From Typhlomys cinereus (Eukaryota; Chordata; Mammalia; Rodentia; Platacanthomyidae): a DNA stretch of 64,000 nt. Numbering within the stretch: the first letter of the stretch is position 1; each line of letters begins with the position of its first letter. The notes below the pieces were generated by a model, which had not been told where the DNA came from, did no database searches, and saw nothing but the letters and a program-made list of their open reading frames with translations. The stretch lies in contig JALPQD010000247.1 in NCBI GenBank assembly GCA_023101885.1, positions 1-64,000 on the forward strand, given 5' to 3'. This document shows, piece by piece, positions 1-9,649 of this stretch. The position numbers and the translations under genes were made by a program.

Positions 1-3000
1 TGGTTAGTGAAGATTTTCTCCCATTCTGTGGGTTGCCTTTGAGCTCTTGTTACAATCTCTTTATCTGAACAGAAGCTCTTTAATTACACAAGATCCCAAC
101 TGTTGAGAGTTGGTAGCAGTGACTGTGCCATTGGATGTCTGTTTAGGAACTGTTGGCCTAGCCCAATCAGCTTGAGGGAGTTCCCTATCCTTTCAACTAT
201 GGTTTTTATAGTCTCTGGCCTTATATCAAGGTCCATGATCCATTTGGAATTAAGTCTTGTACATGGTGACAAGTATGGGTCCAGATGTAATCTTCTGCCT
301 GTGGAAATCCAGTTTTGCCAGCACCATTTGTTGAAGATGCTGTTCTTTTTCCATTGGACTCTTTGGGCCCTTTTGTCAAAGACCAAATGGCTGTAAATTT
401 GTGGGCTTATATCTGGGTCTTCAATCCTTTTCCATTGATCTGTGTGTCTATTTTGGAGCCAGTACCAGGCTGTTTTTATAACTAAGGATTTGTAGTATAG
501 ACTAAGGTTTGGTATGGTAATACCTCCAGCAGTGTTTTTGTTACTCAGGATTATCTTTGCTATCCTGGGTCTTCTGTGCCTCCATATGAATTTTGAGATT
601 GTTTGGTCAACTTCTTTAAAGAATTGCTTTGGGGTTTTAATTGGTATAGCATTGAATCTGTATATTGCCTTTGGTAGGATGGTCATTTTTATGATGTTGA
701 TTCTGCCAATCCAGGAACATGGGAGGTCTTTCCACCTTCTGTTGTCTTCTGCAATTTCTTTCTTTACGGTTTTAAAGTTTTCATTGTAAAGGTCTTTTAC
801 CTCCTTGGTTGGGTTTATACCAAGGTATTAGATTTTTTTAAGGGCTATAGTGAATGGGATGGTTTCTCTCAAGGCTTTTTCACTTCTTTCACTCTGGGCA
901 TATAGGAAGGCCTCTGATTTTTGCACATTTATTTTGTATCCTGCCACCCTGCTGAACTTCTCAATGAGTTCCAGGAGCTTCCTGGTGGAGTTTTTGGGAT
1001 CACTCAGGTATAAGATCATGTCATCTGCAAATAGGGAAAACTTGACTTCTTCCTTGCCGATTTGAATCCCTCTTATGTCCCTTTCTTGTCTTATGGCTTC
1101 AGCTAAGACTTCAAGTACAATATTGAATAGAAGTGGTGAGAGTGGACAGCCTTGTCTAGTTCCTGATCGAAGTGGGAATGCTTCCAATTGTTTCCCATTG
1201 AGCATTATCCTTGCTGTGGGCTTGTTGTATACAGCTTTTATTATATTGATAAAGGTTCCTTCCATTCCTACTGTCTCTAGCGTTTTGATCATAAAAGGCT
1301 GTTGGATCTTGTCAACAGCTTTTTCTGCATCTATCGAGAGTATCATGTGGTCTTGGACTTTTTACTGGTTTACATGATGAATTACATTTATTGATTTGCG
1401 TAATTTGAACCAACCTTGTGTGCCAGGGATGAAGCCTACTTGGTCCCTGTGAATGATCTTTTTAATATGTTTTTGAATCCGATTTGCTAAGACTTTGTTG
1501 AGAATCTTTGTGTCTGTGTTCATCAGAGTGATCGGCCTATAGTTTTTTTTTTAAGTGAGTCTTTATTAGGTTTTGGGATTAAAACGATATTAGCTTCATA
1601 GAATGAATTTGTTAGTGTTCCTTCCTTTGCTATTTGATGGAAGAGTTTAAGGAGTATAGTATTATTAACTCCTGACATGTCTGGTAGAACTCTGTACTGA
1701 ATCCATCTGATCCAGGACATTTTCTGGTGGGAAGATTCAAGATTACTTCCTCAATTTCCTTATATGTTATAGGACTGTTTAAATAATTCACAACTTTCTG
1801 ATTCAATTTAGGTAAGTTGTATTTACTTAGAAATTCATCCATCTCTTTTGTGTTGTGAAACTTCACAGAGTATAAGTTTTGGAAATATGATGTTATAATT
1901 CTCTGAATTTCTTGGGTATCAGTAGTGATAACTCCATGTTCATTTCTGATTTTGTTAATTTGGGTTTTCTCTCTCCTGCTTTTGGTTAATTTAGCTAGGG
2001 GTGTATCAATTTTATTGATTTTTTCAAAGAACCAGCTTTTTGACTGGTTGATTTTTTCTATCATTTTCTTAATCTCGATTTCAGATATTTCTCCCCTTAT
2101 TTTGCTAATCTTCTCTCTTCTTATACTTTAGGGATCAGATTGCTCTAGTTTCTCTAAAGCTTTAAGCTGCATTGTTAAGTTGTTTATTTCTGAGGTTTCC
2201 ATTTTTTTGATGTAGGAATTAAGAGCTATGAACTTACCTCTTAGAACAGCTTTCATTGTGTCCCAGAGATTTTGGTAAGTTGTATTTTCCTTATCATTCA
2301 CTTTCAGGAAACCTTGAATTTCCTTTTTAATTTCTTCCTAAATCCAGTTCTCATTCAGCATCATATTGTTAATTTTCCAGGAGTTAGTGTATTTTCTCTT
2401 GTTTGATGTGTTGTGCATGTCCAGCTTTAGGCCATGGTGGTCTGACAGGGCACAAGTTAGAATTTCAACTTTTTTGTATATGTGTAGATTCGTTTTGTGG
2501 CCCAATATGTATCTATTTTAGAGAAAATTCCATGTGCTGCTGAGAAAAATGTGTATTCTTTGGTACGTGGGTGAAAAGTTCGATAGAGATCTGTAAGGTC
2601 CATTTCTTTAAGGGTTTGATTAAGTTCCAAAGTGTCTCTGTTAAGCTTTAGATCTGTTGATCCATCCCATGTTGAGAGGGCGGTGTTGAAGTCCCCACAA
2701 ATTATCGTTTTGGCGTTGATTTAGACGCTGTAGGGTTTTCTTAATGAATGTGGAGGGGCCCGTATTGGGTGCATATATGTTCAGTTTTGTGAAGTCTTCC
2801 TGGTGAATTGTTCCTGTGACAAAAATGTAGTATCCATCCGTGTCTCTTATAATTTTCTTTGGTTTGAAGTCCACTTTGTCTGATAGGATAATGGCTACCA
2901 CTGCCTGTTTTCTGCTTCCATTTGTTTGTAGAACTGTTGACCAGCCTTTTATTTTTAGAGCGTTCCTATCTTTTGTGGTGAGATGGGTTTCCTGCAGGCA

Positions 3001-3117
3001 GAAGATTGATGGATTGTGATTTTTAATCCAAGTTTGTAATCTGTGTCTCTTGATTGGTGAATTAATTCCATTAACTTTTAGTGTTATAATGGAGAAACTA
3101 TTTTTAATTCCAGACAT
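1..3117 (-). pseudogene. L1-A ORF2 remnant (endonuclease-reverse transcriptase), partial
   Basis: ORF2p nicks target DNA and reverse-transcribes L1 RNA at the nick. The start is the ATG at 3117 (MSGIKNSF). The N-terminal endonuclease has Glu in LQETHL at residue 43, the position known as catalytic in human L1. The residue at the usual Asn14 position is Lys (codon 3078-3076). The reverse transcriptase lies at about 1346-828, with [12 protein letters not shown] and the catalytic FADDMILYL. The segment 686-84 ([13 protein letters not shown], then TAWYWLQNR) is downstream of the RT core. Multiple frameshifts and stops break it into pieces (3117-2641, 2064-1630, 1720-1523, 1346-828, 686-84). The C-terminus is off the left edge. 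Confidence 0.93.
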
Positions 3118-3219
3118 TTATTATGTTTAGTAGTTTTTATAAGTATATTGCTTCGCTTTTAATGGTGTTATATTTGCCTTCTGTTCTCCTGTTTTTTTCT
3201 TCACGCTTGAGTATCATTT

Positions 3220-4228
3220 CTAGCATTTTTTTGAAGGCCTGGTTTGATGAACATGTATCCCTTCAAGTTGTCTTTGTGCTGGAAAATTTTTCTTTCTCCC
3301 TCTATCATGAATGATAGTTTTGCAGGGTAAATCAGCCTGGGTTGACATTTTTTGCTCATTCAATACTTGAAGTATGTCTCTCCAAGGTCTTCTTGCTTTT
3401 ACCGTTTTGACTGAGAAGTCATTTGTTATTTTAATAGGTTTACCTTTAAAAGTGACTTGTTTTTTCTCCCTTGAAGCTCTCAGCACCAGTTCTTTATCTT
3501 GAATGTGGAGTGGTTTAACTATTATTTGCCGTGGCGTGCTTCTGTTTTGGTCATATCTGTTTGGGGTGCGGAATGCCTCTTGTATATGGATGGGCCTCTC
3601 TTTTTTTAGATGAGAAAAGTTTTCCTTGATGATCGTTTGAAAAATTTCCTCAGGGGTGGTATTTGAGATTTTTGCTCTGGTATTCCATGAATACGCATGT
3701 TAGGCTTCTTCAGGGTGTCCCATATCTCTTGGATATTTCTCTCAAGTATCTTTTTGGCTTTAACAACCTCTTCCATTGAGCTGGTTAGTACTCCCACTTT
3801 ATCTTCAAGGTCTGAAATTCTGTTTTCTGCTTCATTAGTTCTGTTGATAAGACTCTCTGTGGTGTTCTGGGTTGAAGATAACTTGTCTTGTAGCTCAGTT
3901 TTAAACTCGCTTGAGTCTGTATTAACTGCTCTATGCCAGTTTTTGTTTCTTCCACTGTTTTTCTCAACTCCTCCTAATGTCTGTTGTGTTCCTCTTCAAA
4001 ACGAATGATTCGATTATGTATTTCCTCCCTGATTTCCTCTTTCGTAGTATTGAACATGATAATGATCACATTTTTAAAGTCGTTATCCTGGGTCAGGCTT
4101 TCTTGGCCATTTTCTGTGGGTTTGTTCTGGTTGGAGTCTAACATTATGGGATTAATTTCTTCAGTGGGAAATTTGTTTACTTGAGTGTTCCTTCTCATGG
4201 ATTTGCACTTTGACTTTGGCATTGTCAT
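3220..4228 (-). pseudogene. L1-A ORF1 remnant (ORF1p RNA-binding protein)
   Basis: ORF1p is the trimeric nucleic-acid chaperone that coats L1 RNA. The start at 4228 (MTMPKSKCKSMRRN) opens about 102 nt after the element's 5' end. The remnant spans about 336 codons, close to the usual L1 ORF1 length. It is split over at least four frames (4228-3974, 3967-3785, 3797-3606, 3486-3220). The N-terminal half is charged and Glu/Lys-rich, as expected for the coiled coil. The C-terminal piece carries VKARRPWRDILQVLNEQK, the conserved C-terminal-domain signature of L1 ORF1. It is followed by a ~100-nt inter-ORF spacer and then ORF2. The frameshifts rule out a working protein. Confidence 0.9.
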
Positions 4229-4458
4229 TTTAACTCTTAAGATCTTTCAATTTCACTAAACTGATTTATTGGGCCTGGGGTTCTAGGTCGCGGGGTGAGG
4301 CCCGGCTGGACGCGGAGTGGGGTAAAGGGGCGAGATCCAACTTTTGATATGCTTAACAATGTCAATGTATAGGTAAGAATATGGGAAACACCATTATCAT
4401 AGATATTAGATATTCTGAAATTAATTTTAAACTCAAAATCATACAATATCATTGAATT

Positions 4459-4474
4459 AAGTATTTTCTTTTGG
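4459..4474 (+). repeat. Left TSD of L1-B (16 bp)
   Basis: aagtattttcttttgg here and aagaattttcttttgg at 8840-8855 differ at one base. They flank L1-B exactly. The TT/AAG context at the left end fits the L1 endonuclease preference. The ~130-bp AT-rich spacer between the 5' ends of L1-A and L1-B (4331-4458) is not recognisable L1. Confidence 0.85.
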
Positions 4475-4540
4475 CCCTTTCCCCACCCGCCTGGGACACA
4501 GGCAGTCCAGCCGGGAGTGACTGCAACCTAGTTAAGGATT

Positions 4541-6729
4541 ATATTGAATTGGAAGAAACTTGAAGCATTCCCACTTTTATCAGGAACTAGACAAGGCTGT
4601 TCACTGTCACCACTACTATTCAATATTGTACTTGAAAAGTCTTAGCTGAAGCCATGAGACAAGAAAGGGAGACAAAAGGAAATCAAATCGGCAAGGAAGA
4701 TGTGAAGTTATCTCTATTTGCAGATGACATGATCTTATACCTGAATGATCCCAAAAACTCCACCAGGAAGCTCCTGGAACTAATACAGAAGTTCATCAGG
4801 GTGGTAGGATACAAAATAAATGTACAAAAATCAGTGGATTTCCTATATGCCCAGAATGAAAGAAGTGAAAAGCCCTGAGAGAAACAATCCCATTTACTAT
4901 AGCCCTTAAAAAAATGAAATACCTTGGTATAAACCTAACCAAGGAAGTAAGAGACATTTACAATGAAAACTTTAAAACCCTAAAGAAAGAAATTGCAGAA
5001 GACACCAGAAGGTGTTCCTGGATTGGCAGAATCAACATCATAAAAATGACTATCCTACCAAAGGCAAGATACAGATTCAATGCTATACCAATTAAAATCC
5101 CAAAGCAATTCTTTAAAGAAGTTGACCAAACAATATCAACATTTATATGGAGGCACAAAAGACCCAGGATAGTAAAAACAATCCTGAGTAACAAAAACAG
5201 AGCTGGAGATATCACTATACCCAACCTTAGTCTATACTACAAATCCATAGTTATAAAAACAGCCTGGTATTGGCTCCAAAATAGACACACAGATCAATGG
5301 ATAAGAATTGAAGACCCAGATATAAGCCCACAAAACTACAGCCATTTGATATTTGACAAAGGGGCCCAAAATCCAATGGAAAAGGAACAGCATCTTCAAC
5401 AAATGGTGCTGGAAAAACTGGATCTCCACATGCAGAAGATTAAAACTGGACCCGTACTTGTCACCATGTACAAGAATTAATTCCAAATGGATCAAGGACC
5501 TCCATATAAGGCCGGAGACTATAAAAACCAGAGTTGAAAGGATAGGGAACTCTCTCGAGCTGATTGGGCTAGGCTAACAATTCCTAAATGGACATCCAAG
5601 AGCACAGTCACTGCAACCAACTCTCAACAGATGGGATCTTGTGAAATTAAAGAGCTTATGCTCAGATAAAGAGATTGTTACTTGAGCACAAAGGTAACCT
5701 ACACAATGGGAGAAAATCTTTACTAACCACATATCTGGTAGAGCTCTATTATCCGGGATACACAAAGAACTTAGAAAACTAAACACCAAGGAAACAAATG
5801 GGCCAATTAAAAAATGGGCCTTGTAACTTAAAAGAAACTTTACCAGGGACAAAATTAAAATGTCTAATAAATATCTTTAATAAATGCTCCACATCCTTAG
5901 CCATCAGGGAAAAGCAAAGCAAAACCTCCCTGAGGTATCATCTCACCCCATTCAGAATGGCAAAAATCCACAATACAAACAACACCAAGTGCTGGAGAGG
6001 ATGTGGAGAGAGGGGAAATCTCCTACATTTTTGGTGGGAATGCAGGCTTATACAACCACTCTGGCGAGCTCTCTGGTGATTCTAAAGAAGTTAAAGATTG
6101 AAATGCCATATGACGCTGTGATTCTACTTTTGGGAATAAGCCCCATACAGCAACAATTCACCTTGATTGCATAAGCACGACCATGTGCATAGCAGCACTG
6201 TTTACAATAGCAAAGTCATGATTGTTCTTTTTTTTTATTCAATTGTGCGTGTATGCATGTGTGCGCGTGTGTGTATTGTATGTGTCTGTGTGTAGAACCA
6301 CGGACGAATTCGGGAACCACCATGGACGCCTCCACCTCCTCCTTGTTTGCTCCGCCCCGGGATTCACAGGCTCCGCCCTATCAGGACCAGAAACGCAGGC
6401 TGCCCCCGCTTCCGCCTGGTGTTTATATGTGGGGTCTAGGATTCAAACTCAGGACCTTCCGCCTGCAAGGCAGAGGCTTAACCACTGAGCCACCTCTCCA
6501 GCCCCCTACAATAGCAAAGTCATGGAATCAACCCAAATGTCCAACAGTTGACGAGTGCATAAGGAAAACGTGGTACATTTTAATAATGAAATACTAGTTA
6601 GCCATGAAAAGTGATGAATTAATGCAATTTGCGGGGAAATTGATGGAATTAGAAACAATTATATTGAGTGAAGTATCCCAGACATGGAAAATTAAGTGCC
6701 ATATGTACTCCCTAATAGATGGATCCTAG
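4541..6729 (+). pseudogene. L1-B ORF2 remnant (RT core to C-terminus)
   Basis: The visible pieces are the RT catalytic block [12 protein letters not shown] (4654-4878), the post-RT part with [19 protein letters not shown] (4914-5480), and the zinc-knuckle-like C-terminal part around [18 protein letters not shown] (5798-6079). The end is at the TAG 6727-6729, at the place where other copies read MYSLIGGS-stop. The sequence is frameshifted near 4878, 5353 and 5577, and split by the SINE at 6221-6506. There is no endonuclease and no start codon in a sensible place. It is a non-functional retrocopy fragment. Confidence 0.92.
6221..6506 (-). mobile_element. Young B2-superfamily SINE, copy 1, in L1-B ORF2
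   Basis: On the minus strand it begins ggggctggagaggtggctca, a tRNA-like head with an A-box and a B-box-like ggtcctgagtttgaatcc. A ~170-nt GC-rich body with several CpGs follows, then a CA-rich stretch and an A-rich tail (T-rich at 6229-6240 on plus). A perfect 18-bp TSD, tacaatagcaaagtcatg, lies at 6203-6220 and 6507-6524. Pol III transcription and mobilisation by L1 are expected from the family. The rodent DIP/B2-type assignment is from memory. Confidence 0.93.
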
Positions 6730-7017
6730 TACCAAACCTACTTAGAGACACTCAAAGACAAATCTCTGTAATACCTACATTAATTGTAAAGATTAGAAAC
6801 AGGAGGGATGGGGAAGGAGGGCGCCACCAAAAACAAGGAGAGAGGTGACCATGTTACAGCAGAGAAAATAAGACACCAACTAGGACTGCAAGTAAGTAAT
6901 AAGACATCTGGTTAAGTTCACAGACTTTCTTTCTTTCTTTCATTTGCAACTGACGGGGTATGATCTCTCCAGAAGGGGAGGGCATATAGGCTGCTAGATA
7001 GAAAGTAACCATTTTTC

Positions 7018-7930
7018 TTTTTTTTTTTTTATTTCAGCTCATACAAACTTATTAGGTACACCAGTTCCCTCCCTCCCTCCTCCTCCCCCCGTACCCCCTG
7101 CTCCCCCTCACCACCCCTCTCCCTCCCCATCCCCCAGTGCCTCCCACCCCAATTCCCAGAGAGTCCTTTCTTGTGCATGACTGATTTTCCTCTGGGCCCT
7201 CCTCTCCGATGACGTACAAGGACCCAGTGGCCTTTGCCGAACCCTTTCCCGTGTTCCCCTTAGGTATAGGAACACTGCTGTGGCTGCCAATTCTTTGCCT
7301 CCAAGGATCTTGGTGCCTTCAGCAGATGCTAGACTTTGTGAGGTCAACAGTGTGTTGGACAATGCGCAGGGCATGCAAAGTCCAATTATGATTGCTTCAG
7401 CCCTAACTAGTATAGAGTATCTTACATATCATTGCTCCTCCCATCCTTATGCTCTTACACTCTTACCGCCCCCTCTTCCGCAAATTTCCCTGAGCTTCAA
7501 GATGGGGAGAGACTAAGCTGGCCTAGTTCTAGGTGGTTGATATAGAGTCTCTGAAGTTCTGGATTGTGGTTTGTTGATTTTCTTTTGCAGTTTTGCTGCT
7601 CCTGCAATGCCCTTCACTCCATCCTGGTGGGCATTGTATGTTACCCCCTGGCCAGAGACAAAAAGCTGTTAGAGTCTTGTGATAAAAGCACATTCAAAGG
7701 TAGATGTAATAAAAGTGGGAAACCACAGTGAGGGAGGGGTCTATCACCCATTTGCAAAATTGTTACTTTTTATCTGCCAGACTATATGCCCTCCTCTTCT
7801 GGTGAGATCACTCCCCCTCAGTAGTAAATGATCAGGAACAAAAGTCTGTGAACTTAATCAGATGTCTCATTACTTATTTGGGTCCTTGGTGGAGGCCTAT
7901 TTTCCCTGCTGTAACATGGTCCCTTCTCTC
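7018..7930 (-). mobile_element. L1-C: 5'-truncated L1 3'UTR nested in L1-B
   Basis: Its poly(A) tail appears as the T run ending near 7030. Reading leftward on minus, the element ends in gtttgtatgagctgaaat, the shared 3' terminus of this L1 family. Its truncated 5' end is near 7930. It contains only 3'UTR: the C-rich block at 7070-7150 is the complement of the family's G-rich tract. It splits the L1-B 3'UTR cleanly: L1-B reads gtaaccattttt before it and caaatgggtgat after it, adjacent in uninterrupted copies. A short tttttc (7012-7017 and 7931-7936) is the likely TSD. Confidence 0.88.
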
Positions 7931-8524
7931 TTTTTCAAATGGGTGATTGACCCCTCTCTCACCAGGGTCTCCTACTTTTATTCCATCTACCTTTGAATAT
8001 ACTCTTATAACAAGACTCTAATTTAACAGGTTTTTATCTCAGGCAGGGGGTGACATCCAATACCCATCAGGATGGAGCCTAGGGCATTTCAGAAGCAGCA
8101 AAACCGAAAAAAAATCAACAAACCATAATTCAGAACATCAGAGACTCTATATCAACCACCTGGAACTAGGCCAGACCAATCTCTCCTCATCCTGAAGCTC
8201 AGGGAAATTTGCGGAAGAGGGGACGGTAAGATTATAAGAGCACAAGGATGGGAGGAGCAATGATATGCAAGATACTCCACACAAGTTAGGGCCAAAGCAA
8301 TCATATTTGGACTTTACATGCCCTGAGCAATGTCCAACACACTGTTGGCCTCACAAAGTCTAGCATTTGCTAAAGGCAGTAGGATCCTTGGAGGCAAGGG
8401 ATTGACAGCCACGGTAGTGTTCCTATGCTTAACAGTAACACAGGAAAGCTTTCTGGGAAATGCCACTGTGTCATTTCACCTCATCAGAGAGGAGGACCCA
8501 GAGAAGAGTTTGGCATGCTCATTA

Positions 8525-8800
8525 AAGGATGCTCCGGGGATGGGTGGGGGAGGCACTGGGGGATGGAGAGGGAATGGGGAGTGGAGGAGTGCACAGGGGG
8601 ATAGGAGGTTGGAGGGCTGGGGGGACCGGTGTACCTGTTAAGTTTGTATGAGTGGAAATAAAAAAAAACAAAATAATAAAAAGGATGCTCTGGGGATTGG
8701 GAGGGGGGAGGCACTGGGGAATGGGGAGGGAGGAGGTGGGGAGGGGGGAACAGGGGGTGTACCTGTTAAGTTTGTATGAGCTGAAATAATAATAATAAAA
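8525..8800 (+). repeat. Tandemly duplicated L1-B 3' terminus
   Basis: Two consecutive modules each run from aaggatgctc, through a G-rich polypurine tract, to gtttgtatgag and an A-rich end. The first ends near 8675 and the second near 8800. L1-C, L1-I, L1-J and L1-L carry this module once. The G-runs could form G-quadruplexes, a known property of L1 3'UTRs. Confidence 0.8.
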
Positions 8801-8839
8801 GAAGGTTGGAAGTGCAGATTATAATAATAAAAGAAAAAA

Positions 8840-8855
8840 AAGAATTTTCTTTTGG
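8840..8855 (+). repeat. Right TSD of L1-B
   Basis: It matches 4459-4474 with one mismatch and closes L1-B after the tail. Unassigned AT-rich sequence follows to about 9384. Confidence 0.85.
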
Positions 8856-9384
8856 TATTACAAAAAGATGTGGTATTTTAATTGAAGATTGTTCTACTTT
8901 GTGCTTACAAAATATGATAGCAGAAGGAAAAAATCTTGAAAGCTCAGATCTTTTATTATATTTTCATTATTAATTTTTTTTCTTTTACAGTTTCATCATG
9001 TAAAGAATATATTTGTTTTCCCCATGTATTAACAAATCCCACCACCCCTTTTAGCCACTGTAAACAATCTTCCTAGCCAGTCTCCCTCCTAATTTTATTC
9101 TTGGATGTGTGGCTCACTGAATTTAACCCGGGTTGCTTGAGCACTTGCTGGAGCATTAAATGATTTATCAGCAGCTATACTAGTGAGGTGTCCACCACCC
9201 AGCATTAATCTTCAACAGTTTCTCTGGGAAGCATGTGGCCAATTCAGATCTTCCCCTTCCATGGAAAAATGTTGATAAGGCCCATAACTCTTCAGATCTT
9301 ATCAAAGTGGACACAATTGTAGTTAATGCTATGATGTAACATCCATACCATAACCAGGAAATACTTCCTTTTCAAAAAAAAAAT

Positions 9385-9643
9385 TATTCTTTGTTTGTTT
9401 GTTTGTGTGTGTGTGTGTGTGTGTGTGTGCATCCCTATGGAGGACCAAAGGTGACTTCAACAATTTTCTTGGATTGTTTCTACCTCCTTGCTTTGCTCTC
9501 GTTTTTCCCAGGTTCCATCCAGAAGGTTGGAAGTGCAGATCTCTGCCATTTGATCTGGAATTTTTATGTGGGCCTTGCGTTCTGAGCTCAGGACCTGGTT
9601 GTGAGACAGAGTCTTAACCACTGAGTCAGATCTCCAGCCCACC
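9385..9643 (-). mobile_element. Older B2-superfamily SINE copy
   Basis: The GT-rich stretch (9391-9428 on plus), the body (ggaggaccaaaggtgac) and the complement of the tRNA-like head (tctccagccc at the right end) are in the same order as in the young SINEs. The body has lost its CpGs and differs at many bases. A possible imperfect TSD (accaggaaatac on the left, accaaggaatat on the right) is weak. Confidence 0.85.
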
Positions 9644-9649
9644 AAGGAA

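Larger units (their letters stand above)
1..4330 (-). mobile_element. L1-A: LINE-1, 5'-complete, 3' end beyond left edge
   Basis: Read on the minus strand, the interval gives in order a ~102-nt 5'UTR (4330-4229), an ORF1 remnant, an ORF2 endonuclease, the reverse transcriptase and the start of the ORF2 C-terminal part at the left edge. The 5' terminus reads cccctttaccccac and matches the 5' terminus of the oppositely oriented L1-B, so it is probably the true family 5' end rather than a truncation. Frames are broken many times, so the copy is dead. It is closely similar to L1-J and L1-L. The 3'UTR, tail and left TSD lie outside the window. Confidence 0.95.
4475..8839 (+). mobile_element. L1-B: internally deleted LINE-1 with TSDs and nested insertions
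   Basis: The element starts with ccctttccccaccc, the same 5' terminus as L1-A, and keeps about 60 nt of CpG-containing 5'UTR. At about 4532-4541 it jumps straight into the ORF2 reverse-transcriptase region (ttgaagcattcccac). ORF1, the endonuclease and the N-terminal RT are absent. It then runs through the ORF2 C-terminus (stop 6727-6729) and the 3'UTR. It is interrupted by a SINE (6221-6506) and by the opposite-strand L1-C (7018-7930), resumes at 7937, and ends in a duplicated G-rich 3' terminus and an A-rich tail. The 16-bp TSD shows that the whole stretch is one insertion plus later nested ones. Confidence 0.88.

Noticed and set aside
1..8842. L1-A and L1-B as one 5'-inverted insertion
   Set aside because: Both copies contain the RT and ORF2 C-terminal regions and both have a 5' terminus. 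L1-B has its own TSD, so these are independent insertions.
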